A stretch of 64,000 bases of DNA from Myxococcus flavus (GTDB lineage: Bacteria; Myxococcota; Myxococcia; Myxococcales; Myxococcaceae), in the NCBI RefSeq assembly GCF_050038885.1, contig NZ_CP143624.1:8866001-8930000 (forward strand). The letters are read 5' to 3'. Made by a program: the position numbers and the translations under genes. Each line of letters opens with the position of its first letter. The first letter of the stretch is position 1. The notes under the pieces are model-generated. The model ran no database searches, was not told the DNA's origin, and saw nothing but the letters and a program-made list of their open reading frames with translations. Positions 8,303-19,888 of this stretch are shown here, piece by piece.

Positions 8303-9322
8303 GTGACGACCCTTGCTTCCCAGCCCGCGCCCTCCGCGCTTGCCCCGCCTCTGCTGGACGCGCAGGGGCGGCGGATGACGTACCTGCGGCTGAGCATCAC
8401 CGACCGGTGCAACTTCCGGTGCAGCTACTGCTCGCCCGCCTCGTGGGGTGGCAAGCGAGACCTGCTGGGCCCCGAGGAGTTGGAGCGCATCACCACCGTC
8501 TTCGCGCGCATGGGCATCCGCCGCGTGCGGCTGACGGGCGGTGAGCCGCTGATCCGCCCGGACATCCTCGACATCGCGAGGCGCATCGCCGCGGTGCCCG
8601 GCATCCAGCACCTGGCCATCACCAGCAACGCCAGCCACCTGGAGCGGCTCGCCACGCCCCTGCGCGAGGCCGGCGTCACCCAGCTCAACCTGAGCCTGGA
8701 CACGCTCTCCGAGGTGACGTTCCGGCGCATCTCCAAGCAGGGAGACTTCGGCGCCGTCATGCGTGGCATGGACGCGGCGGCGGCCGCCGGCTACGCGTCG
8801 CTGAAGCTCAACGTCGTCGTCATGCGAGGGGTGAACGACGAGGAAGTGCCCGCTCTGGTGGACTACGCGCACACGCGCGGCTTCACGCCCCGCTTCATCG
8901 AGCTGATGCCCTTCGGCCAGGGCACGCCGGTGCCCACCTCGGAGCTGGTGGAGCGGCTGCGGGCCTCGGGCCTGCCGCTGGAGCCCGAGCCCGAGGACAC
9001 CCAGGACGCCGCCAGCTCCGCCACCTCCGGTCCCGCCCGCTACTGGCGCGCGCCCGCGGGCCGCGTGGGCTTCATCTCCCCGCTCACCCAGAACTTCTGC
9101 GGGGGCTGCAACCGCGTCCGCGTGGCCTCCAATGGCGACCTGCGCAGCTGCCTGGGCGGGCGCGCGCAGGCGCCGCTGCACCAGCTCATCCGGGGCGGCG
9201 CCTCCGACGTGGAGCTGGCCATGGCCGTCCGCCGCGCCCTGGGCGACAAGCCGGAAGGCCACCGCTTCACCGAGCCCGGCAACGGCGCCACGCTGCTCTC
9301 CATGATGGGGATTGGCGGCTGA
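8303..9322 (+). CDS. moaA: GTP 3',8-cyclase MoaA
   Basis: Radical SAM enzyme that starts molybdenum cofactor synthesis by cyclising GTP. The product is 339 aa. The N-terminal cluster CNFRCSYC (Cys 36, 40, 43) binds SAM/[4Fe-4S], LTGGEPL is the SAM motif, and the C-terminal cluster CGGCNRVR...C uses Cys 266, 269 and 283. The protein ends in GIGG; the terminal Gly-Gly is needed for activity in this family. The start is GTG 8303, giving a normal-length N terminus before RRMTYLRLSITDRC; an open frame from 8183 overlaps the previous gene. No other moa gene is visible here. Confidence 0.95.
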   Translation: MTTLASQPAPSALAPPLLDAQGRRMTYLRLSITDRCNFRCSYCSPASWGGKRDLLGPEELERITTVFARMGIRRVRLTGGEPLIRPDILDIARRIAAVPGIQHLAITSNASHLERLATPLREAGVTQLNLSLDTLSEVTFRRISKQGDFGAVMRGMDAAAAAGYASLKLNVVVMRGVNDEEVPALVDYAHTRGFTPRFIELMPFGQGTPVPTSELVERLRASGLPLEPEPEDTQDAASSATSGPARYWRAPAGRVGFISPLTQNFCGGCNRVRVASNGDLRSCLGGRAQAPLHQLIRGGASDVELAMAVRRALGDKPEGHRFTEPGNGATLLSMMGIGG

Positions 9323-9329
9323 GAACACG

Positions 9330-9366
9330 ACGGGCGGGCCCGCGCCTTCGCGCCTGACCCGCCCGT
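9330..9366. terminator. hairpin between convergent moaA and DUF4870 gene
   Basis: A 9-bp perfect stem ACGGGCGGG / CCCGCCCGT with a 19-nt loop lies 8 nt after the moaA stop, between converging genes. There is no clear T-run on either strand, so it may act as a bidirectional or rho-assisted terminator. Confidence 0.5.
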
Positions 9367-9404
9367 GTGCGCCGGGCCCCTGTCCGCTGGGCCGGAACGA
9401 CTCG

Positions 9405-9794
9405 CTACTTCACCAGCCGGATGTTGACCGGGTACTTGTAGAGCTGCCCCTCGTTCGCCTTCAGGCCCGCGATGATGCAGAAGACGAGGGCCGCGACACC
9501 GACGATCGGCAGCAGGATGGCGCCGACACCGATACAGATGGTGATGCCGCTGATGACGGCCGCGATGAAGACGGTGATCTGGAAGTTCAGCGACTCCACG
9601 GCGTGAGCCCGGATGAACGCCGACTCCTTGCCCTTCGTCAGCATCAGCACCAACGGGACGGCGAAGCCCAGCCCAAAGAGGCTGGCGGCCAGGGCGCCGA
9701 TGTGAGCGAGCAGCCCCATCGTCTTCTCATCCTGGGTCGGCATCGGGGAGCCACTGATGAACGAACCCATTTGCTCCTGCGGCGGAGTCTCCAT
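9405..9794 (-). CDS. DUF4870 domain membrane protein
   Basis: 129-aa protein of the small DUF4870/Tic20-like family; the function is unknown. After a hydrophilic head (METPPQEQMGSF) there are three to four membrane segments: MGLLAHIGALAASLFGLGFAVPLVLML, then after the family's conserved FIRAHAVESLNFQI stretch, VFIAAVISGITICIGVGAILLPIVGVAALVFCIIAG. It ends in YKYPVNIRLVK, as homologues do. The start is ATG 9794 with GGAGG 9 nt upstream. It is on the same strand as thiC, 116 nt downstream and separated by a hairpin, so probably its own unit. Confidence 0.85.
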   Translation of the reverse strand: METPPQEQMGSFISGSPMPTQDEKTMGLLAHIGALAASLFGLGFAVPLVLMLTKGKESAFIRAHAVESLNFQITVFIAAVISGITICIGVGAILLPIVGVAALVFCIIAGLKANEGQLYKYPVNIRLVK

Positions 9795-9885
9795 TGAAAA
9801 TCCCCTCCAAAGATGACTCGGGCGCGCGCACCGCGCCCTTTGGGGTCCACCATGACACGCACCCGCGGCAAATGTCACGTCCAGG

Positions 9886-9910
9886 ACAGGTGCTCTGACG
9901 GGTCACCTGT
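9886..9910 (-). terminator. hairpin immediately after thiC
   Basis: A 7-bp perfect stem (ACAGGTG / CACCTGT) with an 11-nt loop begins directly after the thiC stop codon. There is no T-run. Position suggests a terminator or 3'-end protection element. Confidence 0.35.
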
Positions 9911-11785
<1,875 letters not shown>

Positions 11786-11847
11786 CACGCTTCCTCCTCG
11801 GTAGGCGGACGGGCGGACGGTCGAAGGGCGGCAGGGCCCCGCGCCGC

Positions 11848-11931
11848 TTCCCTCCGCCGGTATGAACCGGTTCAGGTTCCAAGGGTCGGCCGGCACTACG
11901 GCCCTCTCAGCCCCTTCCGGGGCACCCCTAG
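11848..11931 (-). promoter_or_regulatory. TPP riboswitch (THI element) upstream of thiC
   Basis: Read on the minus strand, the conserved THI-box blocks appear in order: GGGGTGCCC, GGGCTGAGA, then ACCCTTGGAACCTGAACCGG, then TTCATACCGGCGGAGGGA. These are the pyrimidine- and pyrophosphate-sensor helices of the TPP aptamer. No T-run terminator follows in the 62 nt to thiC, so translational control or a rho-dependent mechanism is more likely than intrinsic termination. Confidence 0.95.
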
Positions 11932-11943
11932 CGACTGGGTGAG

Positions 11944-11972
11944 CATCTAGCGCACAGCGAGGCCGTCATCAA
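11944..11972 (-). promoter_or_regulatory. candidate thiC promoter
   Basis: On the minus strand TTGATG (11967-11972) and TAGATG (11944-11949) are separated by exactly 17 nt. Transcription would start about 7-8 nt upstream of the riboswitch's first helix. This fits sigma-70-type elements and position; it is not proven. Confidence 0.5.
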
Positions 11973-12148
11973 CCCGCCCTGGCGAGTGAGGCGCCGTCAC
12001 ATGCGCAATCCCTGCGGGGAAGGGCCCGCCCGCGCAAACCTTGCGCCTTCCGAGGCCGGGAAACACCGTTCCCTGGGGCAGACCGGTTGGCCCCGGAGAT
12101 GCACAACACAGGGACTCGTAGGGTTCCCCACAGCCAGGAGTGCCGCTC

Positions 12149-12580
12149 ATGCAGATTGTTGGAGAGCTGATGACCCGTGACGTCGTCACGCTCAAGGAAA
12201 CGCAGAACCTGGCCAAGGCGGACGAGCTGCTTCGCCTGCACCGCATCCGGCACCTGCCCGTGGTGCGTCAGGACAAGCTGGTGGGACTCATCACCCACCG
12301 CGACCTGCTGCGCGCCGCCGCGACGCTCGCCACCGACCCGGCGGCCCAGCCCTTGTGGGCCGCGGACATCATGACCCGTGACGTGCAAACGGTGCGTCCG
12401 GACACGTCGCTCAAGCGCGCGGTGACGCTGATGCTCGACCACAAGTACGGATGCCTGCCCGTGGTGGACGAGACGGGCTGCCTCCAGGGCATCCTCACCG
12501 AAGCGGACCTGGTGCGCTACGCGCAATACCTCATTGGCGAGCAGGACCGCCGGGACCTCGCGGCCGAGTACGGCGCCTGA
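12149..12580 (+). CDS. CBS-pair domain protein
   Basis: 143-aa protein that is almost entirely a pair of CBS domains, a fold that senses adenine nucleotides or related ligands. Repeat 1 is residues ~5-60 (VGELMTRDVVTLKETQNLAKADELLRLHRIRHLPVV) and repeat 2 ~75-130 (AADIMTRDVQTVRPDTSLKRAVTLMLDHKYGCLPVVD). There is no catalytic domain, so it probably acts on a partner; the target is unknown. The start is ATG 12149, 8 nt after AGGAG; the in-frame GTG at 12140 overlaps that ribosome site and is less likely. The SLC13-type transporter follows after 32 nt, possibly co-transcribed. Confidence 0.88.
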   Translation: MQIVGELMTRDVVTLKETQNLAKADELLRLHRIRHLPVVRQDKLVGLITHRDLLRAAATLATDPAAQPLWAADIMTRDVQTVRPDTSLKRAVTLMLDHKYGCLPVVDETGCLQGILTEADLVRYAQYLIGEQDRRDLAAEYGA

Positions 12581-12612
12581 GCCAGCCGCGTCCGCGCGCG
12601 AGGGCGGGCCCC

Positions 12613-14067
12613 ATGGCGCTCCTCGCCGCGCGGCCGCACCACCCCGCCATGTCCCCCCTGCCCCTGGCCGGCCTGGCACCCGCCGAGGCCCCCTCCTCTC
12701 CGCACGACGAAAACTCCCACGGCGCCGCCTCGCGCGGAGGCCGCACCCGCCCTGCCCTGGCCGCGGCCGGGCTCGCCGCGGTGGCGCTGGTGGCCTTCTT
12801 CGGCCTCGAAGGGGCCGTGGCGACGCGCACCGTGCTCATTGGCGGCGCGTGCCTGGTGCTGTGGCTGACGGAGGTCGTCCCCGGCTTCGTGCCCACGCTG
12901 CTCCTGCTGGGGGCCACGCCCGTCCTCCTGGGGCCGCTGGACAGCGCCTACCACCTGCCCTCGGTGCTCGCGTGGTGCGCGGACCCGGTGCTCATCCTGT
13001 TCCTCGGCGGCTTCACGCTGGAGGTGGCGGCCATGCGGCACGGGCTGGACGCCTCGGTGGCGCGGCACGTGGTGCGCGGGTCCGCCGGACACCCGCGCCG
13101 GCTGGTGATGCTGGTGATGGCCGGCGTGGCCTTCCTCTCCATGTGGATGTCCAACGTGGCCGCGGCGGCGATGATGCTGGCCGCGCTGCGCCCCCTGCTC
13201 AAGGCCACGCCCGCGGGAGCTCCGTTGAAGCCCGCGCTGCTGCTCGGCGTCGCGCTGGCCGCCAACGTCGGCGGCATGGCCACCCCCGTGGGCAGCGGCC
13301 CCAACGCGCTCGCCGTCGCCGCCGCCGCGGAGCACGCCCAGGTCACCTTCGCGAAGTGGATGCTCTTCGCCCTGCCGCTCGCGCTGCTCCTGCTGGGGGT
13401 GGGTTTCGGGCTGATACTGCTGCGCTTCCGGCTGGGCGGCAGGCTGTCCCTGCCCGCGGAGGACGTGGCCTCAGCACCGCTGTCACGCGCCGGACGCCGC
13501 GTGCTCTGGGTGAGCGCGGTGTGCGTGGCGGCGTGGCTGTCCGAGCCGCTGCACGGCGTCGCAGCGCCAGTGGTGGCGCTGGGAGCCACCGCCCTGCTCT
13601 TCGGAACGGGCCTGCTGAAGCGCGAGGACCTGGGTCGGCTGGACTGGGCGACGCTGCTGCTCATCGCGGGGGGCATCGCCCTGGGCCGGCTGCTGGAGCA
13701 CTCCGGCCTGGTGGCGCGCGCGCTGTCGGGGGCGGACCTGGAGGGCTGGCCCGTGCCGGCGCAGCTGGGCGTCCTGGTGGTCGCGGCGGCGCTGCTGTCC
13801 GCGCTGATGAGCAACACCGGCACCGCGGCGCTCCTCATCCCCCTGGCCACGCAGCTCCACCCCGCCGCCTCGACGCCCGTCCTCGTCGCCCTGGGGTGCT
13901 CGCTGGGCATGCCGTTCGTCATCAGCACACCGCCCAATGCGATGACGGTTGGCGAGGGGCTCGATTCGTCCGAACTGATGAAATTGGGGGTTCCCCTGAT
14001 GTTGGGCGGCTGCCTGCTGGTTAGCCTCACCGGACCTACCGTGCTGCGCCTCTTGGGTCTGCCATGA
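12613..14067 (+). CDS. SLC13/DASS-type anion symporter
   Basis: Integral membrane protein of ~484 aa with about 11-12 hydrophobic segments. The two inverted-repeat signature turns of the divalent-anion:sodium symporter family are clear: MSNVAAAAMMLAALRPLL and MSNTGTAALLIPLA. The matching hairpin segments GGMATPVGSGPNALA and MPFVISTPPNAMTVGEG are also present. Known members carry dicarboxylates, citrate or sulfate with sodium; the substrate is not evident here. The N-terminal ~45 residues are hydrophilic and proline-rich. ATG 12649 would remove 12 residues and is also possible; neither start has a good ribosome site. Confidence 0.85.
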   Translation: MALLAARPHHPAMSPLPLAGLAPAEAPSSPHDENSHGAASRGGRTRPALAAAGLAAVALVAFFGLEGAVATRTVLIGGACLVLWLTEVVPGFVPTLLLLGATPVLLGPLDSAYHLPSVLAWCADPVLILFLGGFTLEVAAMRHGLDASVARHVVRGSAGHPRRLVMLVMAGVAFLSMWMSNVAAAAMMLAALRPLLKATPAGAPLKPALLLGVALAANVGGMATPVGSGPNALAVAAAAEHAQVTFAKWMLFALPLALLLLGVGFGLILLRFRLGGRLSLPAEDVASAPLSRAGRRVLWVSAVCVAAWLSEPLHGVAAPVVALGATALLFGTGLLKREDLGRLDWATLLLIAGGIALGRLLEHSGLVARALSGADLEGWPVPAQLGVLVVAAALLSALMSNTGTAALLIPLATQLHPAASTPVLVALGCSLGMPFVISTPPNAMTVGEGLDSSELMKLGVPLMLGGCLLVSLTGPTVLRLLGLP

Positions 14068-14184
14068 GCTCCACTCCCCGACTGCCTGGCACCACGGTAC
14101 GAACGCGGCGTCCCGGAAGAAGCACTCGCGCGGCATGCGCGTTGAAGGGGCACTGCCTGCTCTGTCTTCGGCGGAGGTGAGCCC

Positions 14185-14682
14185 GTGACGACCGTGACCA
14201 TCAATGAGTATGAAACGCGCCTCTATTGGCAGGGAGAGCGCGGCGCCGTGCTGACGAGCGACCGAGCGCCGCCCGTGCCCATCGGCCAACCGCTGGCCGG
14301 GCAAGGCGCCGTGGCGGCGGGCCCCTGGTCCCCCGAGGCCCTGCTGGTGGGTGCCGTGGAGGGGCGGACGCTGCTGGCGTTCCTGGAGCAGGCGCGGGAG
14401 GCAGACGTGCGCGTGCTCTTCTACCAGAGCTCCGCGGTGGCCCGCGTGGTCTGTGGGCCGGACCAGCCGCCCCACCTCACGGACCTCATCGTGCGGCCAC
14501 ACGTGGCCGTCTCCAGCGAGGCCGACGCGGAGGCGGTCCGCCTCATCTTCTCCGAGCTCCCCTCGCACTGCTTTCCCAGCTCCGTCGTCCACATCACGCC
14601 CCGCATCGAACCCGTGGTGGAGACGTGGCACGCTCGTAGCACCGGACCGAGCGAGCCCTCCGCTACCATTTCCGCAACCTGA
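14185..14682 (+). CDS. OsmC/Ohr-family protein lacking the usual first cysteine
   Basis: 165-aa OsmC-fold protein. The segment WSPEALLVGAVEGRTLLAFLEQA corresponds to the central helix where active members carry the peroxidatic Cys (typically ...AxxSCFAxT). Here that position is Glu-Gly, with no Cys. The C-terminal region has LTDLIVRPHVAV and CFPSSVVHITPRIE, matching the second Cys strand-helix. Thus it may have lost peroxidase activity or have another role. The start is GTG 14185, well supported by GGAGGTGA 4 nt upstream. An NtrC-type regulator follows 27 nt later. Confidence 0.75.
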   Translation: MTTVTINEYETRLYWQGERGAVLTSDRAPPVPIGQPLAGQGAVAAGPWSPEALLVGAVEGRTLLAFLEQAREADVRVLFYQSSAVARVVCGPDQPPHLTDLIVRPHVAVSSEADAEAVRLIFSELPSHCFPSSVVHITPRIEPVVETWHARSTGPSEPSATISAT

Positions 14683-14709
14683 CCTGACAGCAAAGGCCCC
14701 CACCTCCCC

Positions 14710-16125
<1,416 letters not shown>

Positions 16126-16147
16126 CGGCTCCGGGAAGTCTGGGAAT

Positions 16148-16184
16148 GGACTCGGGTACATTCCCCGGACATGCGCCCGAGTCC
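16148..16184 (+). terminator. inverted repeat after the NtrC-type gene
   Basis: A perfect 9-bp repeat GGACTCGGG / CCCGAGTCC with a 19-nt loop starts 23 nt after the regulator's stop. There is no T-run. Candidate terminator or a small operator. Confidence 0.35.
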
Positions 16185-16410
16185 GAAGCGATGGCAGCGC
16201 TCCCGGGGAATCAAGTCCTGGCCGATCCCCTGCCACACCTCGAGCGACTCAAAGCACTGCGAGCCCCGCCGGTCTCCGCGGCGCCATCGGGCGCGCCTCA
16301 GGCCCCTGGCACACGTCAATCCCAGCGCACCGAGAGGTGCTGGGCCAACAGCGTCCTCCCACAGCAGGGCGCCCCCCTGGACCGGTGCCGCATTGTTCGG
16401 GGCGGACGTC

Positions 16411-16453
16411 TACGACGGGCGTCGTTGACTCTTACGACGGGCGTCGTAATACT
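16411..16453 (+). promoter_or_regulatory. BlaI-type double operator overlapping the blaI promoter
   Basis: Two near-identical palindromes, TACGACGGGCGTCGTT (16411-16426) and TACGACGGGCGTCGTA (16433-16448), start 22 nt apart (two helical turns). Each has 6-nt arms around GGGC. The -35 TTGACT (16425-16430) and the -10 AATACT (16448-16453), spaced 17 nt, overlap the ends of both palindromes, so a bound repressor would block polymerase. The predicted start is about 16460, directly at the blaI ATG (16461), so the mRNA would be leaderless. BlaI/MecI repressors bind TAC...GTA dyads of this kind. Confidence 0.85.
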
Positions 16454-16460
16454 CCGCGCC

Positions 16461-16856
16461 ATGACCACCCACGCCCTCCCGCAGCCGACGCGTGCCGAGC
16501 TGGCCATCCTCCGTGTGCTCTGGAAGCAGGGCCCCTGCACCGTCCGACAGGTGCACGAGCTGATGCGCGGCACCCAGGACAAGGACACCGGCTACACCAC
16601 GGTGCTCAAGCTCCTCCAGAACATGACCGAGAAGGGCATCGTCCAGCGGGACGAGAGCGAGCGGACCCACGTCTACGAAGCCGCCATCAGCGAGACGCGC
16701 ACCCAGCGCGACCTGCTGCGCGACTTGATGGACCGGGCCTTCGGTGGCTCGGCCATGTCGGTGGTCGCCCAGGCGCTGTCCATGAAGCGCGCCTCCGCCG
16801 AGGAGCTGGCGGAGATTCGCAGGCTGCTCGACGCCCACGAAAAGCGGGGGAAATGA
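16461..16856 (+). CDS. BlaI/MecI/CopY-family transcriptional repressor
   Basis: 131 aa with a winged helix: RAELAILRVLWKQGPCTVRQVHELM, GYTTVLKLLQNMTEKGIVQRDES. The C-terminal dimerisation helices follow (LLRDLMDRAFGGSAMSVVAQAL, SAEELAEIRRLLDAHEK). The family represses its own operon until cleaved by the membrane peptidase encoded next. The start ATG 16461 is fixed by the domain and by the promoter reading; the open frame upstream to 16146 lies in operator DNA. The stop overlaps the M56 gene start (ATGA). Confidence 0.93.
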   Translation: MTTHALPQPTRAELAILRVLWKQGPCTVRQVHELMRGTQDKDTGYTTVLKLLQNMTEKGIVQRDESERTHVYEAAISETRTQRDLLRDLMDRAFGGSAMSVVAQALSMKRASAEELAEIRRLLDAHEKRGK

Positions 16857-18775
16857 TGGACGCGCGTTATCTCCACGCTCTGGAGCAGGCCCTGCTCGGA
16901 TTCGTGTGGCAGGGGGCGGTGGTGGCCCTGGCCATTGCGGGACTCCTGGCCCTGACGCCGCAGCGCGCCGCTCGGACGCGCTATGCCACCGCCTGCCTCG
17001 GGCTGGTGGCCATGGCCGTCCTGCCCATTGTGACGTTCCTGATGGCCCTGTCGGAGGCCACGCACGCCGCGCCTTCCGGGACCTTCGCCCCCCTGGCCGA
17101 CGCCAGCCTCGTGACGGTGGTCTCCACGGGCGGCGCCGCGCTGGCGGAGCTTCACTGGACCGAGGTCATCCGCCCCTGGCTGCTGCCAGCCTGGTGCTGC
17201 GGCGTCCTGCTGCTGTCTGTCCGGACCGTGCTCGCATGGGCCATCACCCAGCGGATGGCCCGGCGGGAGACGCAGGCACCCGCGGCCCCCTGGCGCGAGG
17301 CCCTGACGCGCGCGCTCGGCCGCGTCCGCCTGTCGCGCCCGGTGCGGATGCTGGCGTCCGCTCGCGTCGACGTCCCCATGGTCATCGGGCTGTGGCGGCC
17401 GCTCATCCTGGTCCCGGTCGGCGCCATCACCGGCCTGACCCCCGCGCAGCTCGAGGCCATCCTCGCGCACGAGCTGGCCCACGTCCGTCGCCACGACTAC
17501 CTCGTCAACCTGCTCCAGTCCCTCGTGGAGACCCTCCTCTTCTACCACCCGGCCGTCTGGTGGCTGTCCCACCGTATCCGCGTGGAGCGCGAGCACTGCG
17601 CGGATGACCTGGCCGTCCAGTGCTGTGGCGACGCGGTGCTGTACGCCCGCGCCCTGGCCCACATCGAGGAGCTGCGCTTCACCGCCGCGCCCCAACCCGC
17701 GCTCGGCGTGGGCGGCGGCGCGCTGCTGGCGCGGGTCCGCCGACTGCTGGCTGATGTCGAGACCACCCCTCAGCGCCGTCCCTGGCGGCTCGCCAGTGGC
17801 CTCGGGAGCGCGCTGCTCGCCGTGGCGCTCGGGACCTCACAGCTCCCCGAGACAGCCCACGCGGAAGCCCCCGGGAGCCCGCTGCCCCTCGGCGCCGAAG
17901 CGCCCAACGGGCCCGCTCGCCCCCTGACGAGCTCCACCCCGATGCATCACCTGCTCGTCGCGCCCCAGGCCTTCACGTCCCCCTTCCGCCACGCGCCCGC
18001 GTCCGCGCAGCGGGCCGCGGTGGCAGCGCCGCCGAAGCCGGAGCGCGCGGCATCCGCGAAGGCCCGGCCCGCCCGCCCCCAGCCCCTGCTCATCCCGGAT
18101 ACGGGGGCGATTGGCCGCACGGAGCTGTCGCGCGTCCCCTACTCGCTCGAGGGCGCTCCCGCCGCGCCGGTGGTGGCGGACGACAGCGCCGCGCCCCAGC
18201 CCGACAGCGCCCTGGCGGACGTGGCCTCCGCGCACGCGGACGAGCACGCGACCGAGCTCCCCTCGGTGGTCGTCTCCGCGCCCGCGCCCGCCCGGGCAGC
18301 CGCGTTCGATGCCGTCTTCCGGCACATGAAGCAGTTGGCGCCCGTGAAGAAGCTCCGTCCCGGCATCACCCCGCCCCGATTCCTCTCGGGGGAGCGCATC
18401 AGCTTCCCCAACATCGCCTATGGGATTCAGTCGCAGCTCGGCGGCTTCCCCAAGGGCGCGGTGGTCGCCCGCTGCATCATCACCGCGCAGGGCTCCGTCA
18501 CCGACTGCGAGCCCATCCAGGGGCTGCGGGGCCTCGAGGACGGCGTCATCCGCACGCTCTCCACGTGGCGCTACGAGCCCGCCATGCTCGATGGCAAGCC
18601 GGTGGCGGTGCGGTGGGTGTTCGACATCTGGTTCACCAAGGAGCCCGGCGGTGGCCCGAGCGAGTCCCGGCGCCTGGCGGGCGTCGACCTCTCCGACGTG
18701 CTGGGTGCCGCGGACACGGACACCTGCGACGACTGCGACGCCTTCGAGTTCCACAGCCCGACGGCCCAGCGCTGA
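16853..18775 (+). CDS. M56 (BlaR1-like) membrane metallopeptidase with C-terminal TonB domain
   Basis: 640 aa. The N-terminal part has four membrane helices (first AGLLALTPQ region, second LGLVAMAVLPIVTFLMAL, then WLLPAWCCGVLLLSVRTVLAW, and one after the protease domain). The zinc protease motif HELAH is at 206-210, with a likely third ligand Glu247 in EREHCADD. Residues ~335-490 are Pro/Ala-rich and low complexity. Residues ~520-605 form a TonB C-terminal-type domain (GAVVARCIITAQGSVTDCEPIQG, TLSTWRYEPAMLDGKPVAV). Classical BlaR1 has a penicillin-sensor domain instead. The peptidase probably cleaves the BlaI-type repressor; the sensed signal is unknown. ATG 16853 overlaps the blaI stop. Confidence 0.88.
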   Translation: MMDARYLHALEQALLGFVWQGAVVALAIAGLLALTPQRAARTRYATACLGLVAMAVLPIVTFLMALSEATHAAPSGTFAPLADASLVTVVSTGGAALAELHWTEVIRPWLLPAWCCGVLLLSVRTVLAWAITQRMARRETQAPAAPWREALTRALGRVRLSRPVRMLASARVDVPMVIGLWRPLILVPVGAITGLTPAQLEAILAHELAHVRRHDYLVNLLQSLVETLLFYHPAVWWLSHRIRVEREHCADDLAVQCCGDAVLYARALAHIEELRFTAAPQPALGVGGGALLARVRRLLADVETTPQRRPWRLASGLGSALLAVALGTSQLPETAHAEAPGSPLPLGAEAPNGPARPLTSSTPMHHLLVAPQAFTSPFRHAPASAQRAAVAAPPKPERAASAKARPARPQPLLIPDTGAIGRTELSRVPYSLEGAPAAPVVADDSAAPQPDSALADVASAHADEHATELPSVVVSAPAPARAAAFDAVFRHMKQLAPVKKLRPGITPPRFLSGERISFPNIAYGIQSQLGGFPKGAVVARCIITAQGSVTDCEPIQGLRGLEDGVIRTLSTWRYEPAMLDGKPVAVRWVFDIWFTKEPGGGPSESRRLAGVDLSDVLGAADTDTCDDCDAFEFHSPTAQR

Positions 18776-18781
18776 CGGGCC

Positions 18782-19888
18782 CTACGCCGCCAACGGCAGC
18801 CGGAGGATGAAGCGGGCGCCCCCACCGGGCGCCGTGTCCACCTCCAGCGAGCCCCCGTGCTGCGTGACGATGGCGTGGACGATGGAGAGCCCCAGCCCCG
18901 AGCCCTGGGCCTTCGTGGTGAAGAAGGGCTCGAAGATGCGGTCCCGGACGTCCTGCGGAATACCGGGGCCGCTGTCATCCACCGTGAGCCACGCGCGTCC
19001 GCCCTCGTGCCCCGCCGACAACGTCACCTGTCCCCCGGCGGGCGTGGCCTCCAGCGCGTTGAGGCACAGGTTGATGAGCACCTGACGCAGCCGCTCCTCC
19101 TCCCCCGCCACGGGAGGCACCGAGGCGTCCCGGGCCACGAGCTCCAGCGCCACCTTGCGCGACGCGGCCTGGCCGCTGAGCAGGTCCACCACCCGCCTGA
19201 GCAGCTCGTTCACGTCGACGGCGGCGGGGCGGAACTCCCGCGGCCTCGCGAACTGGAGGAAGTCTTCCAGGATGTGGTCCAGGCGACGAATCTCGTCCCG
19301 GACCAGGAGCAAGGGCTCCAGCAGGGGCGCCTGCTGGCCATCCGGCAGCCGCCGCACCCGCCGCTCCAGGACGGAGAGCTGGAGCGCCGCCGCGTTCAGC
19401 GGGTTGCGGATTTCGTGGGACAGGCCCGCCGTCATCGTCCCCACCGCCGCCAGCTTCTCCGTCACCTGCGCGCGCCGCGCCAGCTCACGCTTCTCCGCGT
19501 GCAGGCGCACCTGGCGCATCGCCTGCTCCAGCGTCAGCAGCAGCTCCTGGGGCGCGCACGGCTTCATCAGGTAGGCACAGGCCCCCGCGCGCACCGCCGC
19601 CACGGCCGTCTCCAGCGTGGCGAAGCCCGTCAGCAGCACGACCTCGGAGTCCGGTGACGCGGCCTTCAGCTCGGCGGCCAGCGCGGTGCCATCTCCGTCC
19701 GGCAGGCGCAGGTCCACCAGCGCCACGTCGAAGCCCTCCCGCGCACGCGCGTGCGCCGCCTTGCAGCTCGACGCGCCCCGGACCGCGTAGCCCGCGTCGC
19801 CGAGCAGCTCCTCCAGGTTGTCCAGGAACGCCGCGTTGTCATCCACCACCAGGACGGTGGGCAGCGACGGAGAGGTGGGCTCGCTCAT
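18782..19888 (-). CDS. receiver-histidine kinase hybrid
   Basis: 368 aa. The N-terminal receiver (~12-125) has phospho-acceptor Asp59 in LVDLRLPDGDG and the Lys in LMKP. HisKA follows with His158 in GLSHEIRNPLNAAAL, then HATPase_c with LRQVLINLCLNALEA (N box), DDSGPGIP (G1), FEPFFTTKAQGSGLGLSIV (G2). There are no membrane segments; it is cytoplasmic. The start ATG 19888 overlaps the stop of the double-receiver gene (ATGA), so it is the third gene of the globin-kinase operon. Its receiver probably takes phosphate from or through the upstream proteins. Confidence 0.92.
   Translation of the reverse strand: MSEPTSPSLPTVLVVDDNAAFLDNLEELLGDAGYAVRGASSCKAAHARAREGFDVALVDLRLPDGDGTALAAELKAASPDSEVVLLTGFATLETAVAAVRAGACAYLMKPCAPQELLLTLEQAMRQVRLHAEKRELARRAQVTEKLAAVGTMTAGLSHEIRNPLNAAALQLSVLERRVRRLPDGQQAPLLEPLLLVRDEIRRLDHILEDFLQFARPREFRPAAVDVNELLRRVVDLLSGQAASRKVALELVARDASVPPVAGEEERLRQVLINLCLNALEATPAGGQVTLSAGHEGGRAWLTVDDSGPGIPQDVRDRIFEPFFTTKAQGSGLGLSIVHAIVTQHGGSLEVDTAPGGGARFILRLPLAA

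Larger units (their letters stand above)
16126..16460. other. 335-nt gene-free interval upstream of the blaI-type gene
   Basis: I see no convincing gene here; the short open frames lack ribosome sites and coding character. It contains the hairpin at 16148-16184 and the promoter/operator at 16411-16453. The middle (16190-16400) shows nothing recognisable. Confidence 0.6.
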
